From Spirochaetales bacterium (GTDB lineage: Bacteria > Spirochaetota > Spirochaetia > DSM-2461): a DNA stretch of 6,235 nucleotides. Below are positions 6,194 to 6,235 of this stretch, one piece after another. The translations under genes and the position numbers were made by a program. The notes beneath the pieces are model-generated. The model was not told the origin of the DNA. It did not search any database and saw only the letters and a list, made by a program, of their open reading frames with translations. The stretch spans positions 1 to 6,235 of the forward strand of contig PDRU01000072.1 in NCBI GenBank assembly GCA_002748225.1, written 5' to 3'. The stretch's first letter is position 1. Every line of letters starts with the position of its first letter.

Positions 6194-6235
6194 ATGTCTT
6201 CTGTACCTCAGTATGGAAATCCTCCATGGCTATAT
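6194..6235 (+). CDS. Possible 5' end of a divergent gene cut by the window edge
   Basis: An ATG at 6194 opens a frame of 14 codons (MSSVPQYGNPPWLY) that runs off the window. A weak purine ribosome-site candidate (GAGAG, 6182-6186) lies seven bases upstream. The position suits a gene divergent from the DUF3160 gene across a 93-bp AT-rich spacer. The stretch is too short to identify. On the other strand, a frame open from the edge ends at a TAA (6192-6194) after about 13 codons (IAMEDFHTEVQKT). It could instead be the tail of an upstream minus-strand gene. The minus-strand reading has third-position G+C closer to the neighbouring genes, so the choice is open. Confidence 0.22.
   Translation, partial: MSSVPQYGNPPWLY
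6213..6227. repeat. Second copy of a 15-bp near-repeat flanking the spacer
   Basis: ATGGAAATCCTCCAT here matches ATGGTATTCCTCCAT at 6099-6113 in 13 of 15 positions. This copy has a perfect 5-bp dyad (ATGGA, TCCAT). The other copy covers the DUF3160 ribosome site and start codon. The pair could be an operator, or chance reuse of ribosome-site sequence. Confidence 0.25.

Noticed and set aside
1..6235. tRNA, rRNA, CRISPR array, insertion sequence or phage signs
   Set aside because: No cloverleaf, regular repeat-spacer pattern, transposase or integrase sequence, or terminal repeats were seen; nearly all the window is coding.

Overview
This window carries four complete protein genes and short edges. 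All four encode exported or lipid-anchored proteins. G+C is about one half, with a strong GGAGG ribosome site on the best-placed gene. Two lipoprotein-type signal peptides, one of them with a relaxed lipobox (MNSC), suggest a diderm bacterium. A spirochaete is a reasonable guess, but the sequence alone does not fix the taxon.

Layout, left to right. 14-1489 (minus) is a lipoprotein fusing a MEMO domain (AmmeMemoRadiSam protein B) to an AMMECR1 domain (protein A). 1476-2549 (plus) is a secreted C39-type papain-like peptidase with C-terminal TPR repeats. 2499-3398 (minus) is a secreted UPF0489-like protein with arginase-style metal motifs. 3314-6100 (minus) is a large DUF3160 lipoprotein. 6101-6193 is an AT-rich spacer with a likely promoter for the DUF3160 gene. 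The last 42 bases may be the first codons of a divergent plus-strand gene.

The packing is unusually tight. All three gene junctions overlap: about 14 bp head-to-head, 51 bp tail-to-tail and 85 bp in tandem. I see no terminator after the DUF3160-UPF0489 pair. The minus strand therefore reads as DUF3160, UPF0489, an antisense passage over the C39-TPR gene, then MEMO-AMMECR1. This is the geometry of a noncontiguous operon, in which the plus-strand gene and the minus-strand genes could regulate each other through overlapping transcripts.

Functionally, three of the four proteins fall in families with no settled role (MEMO/AMMECR1, UPF0489, DUF3160), and the fourth is a peptidase-like protein of unknown substrate. 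The radical SAM enzyme that normally completes the AmmeMemoRadiSam trio is not in the window. The shared export signals and interlocked genes make a common job in the cell envelope plausible. That is inference, and no substrate can be read from the sequence.
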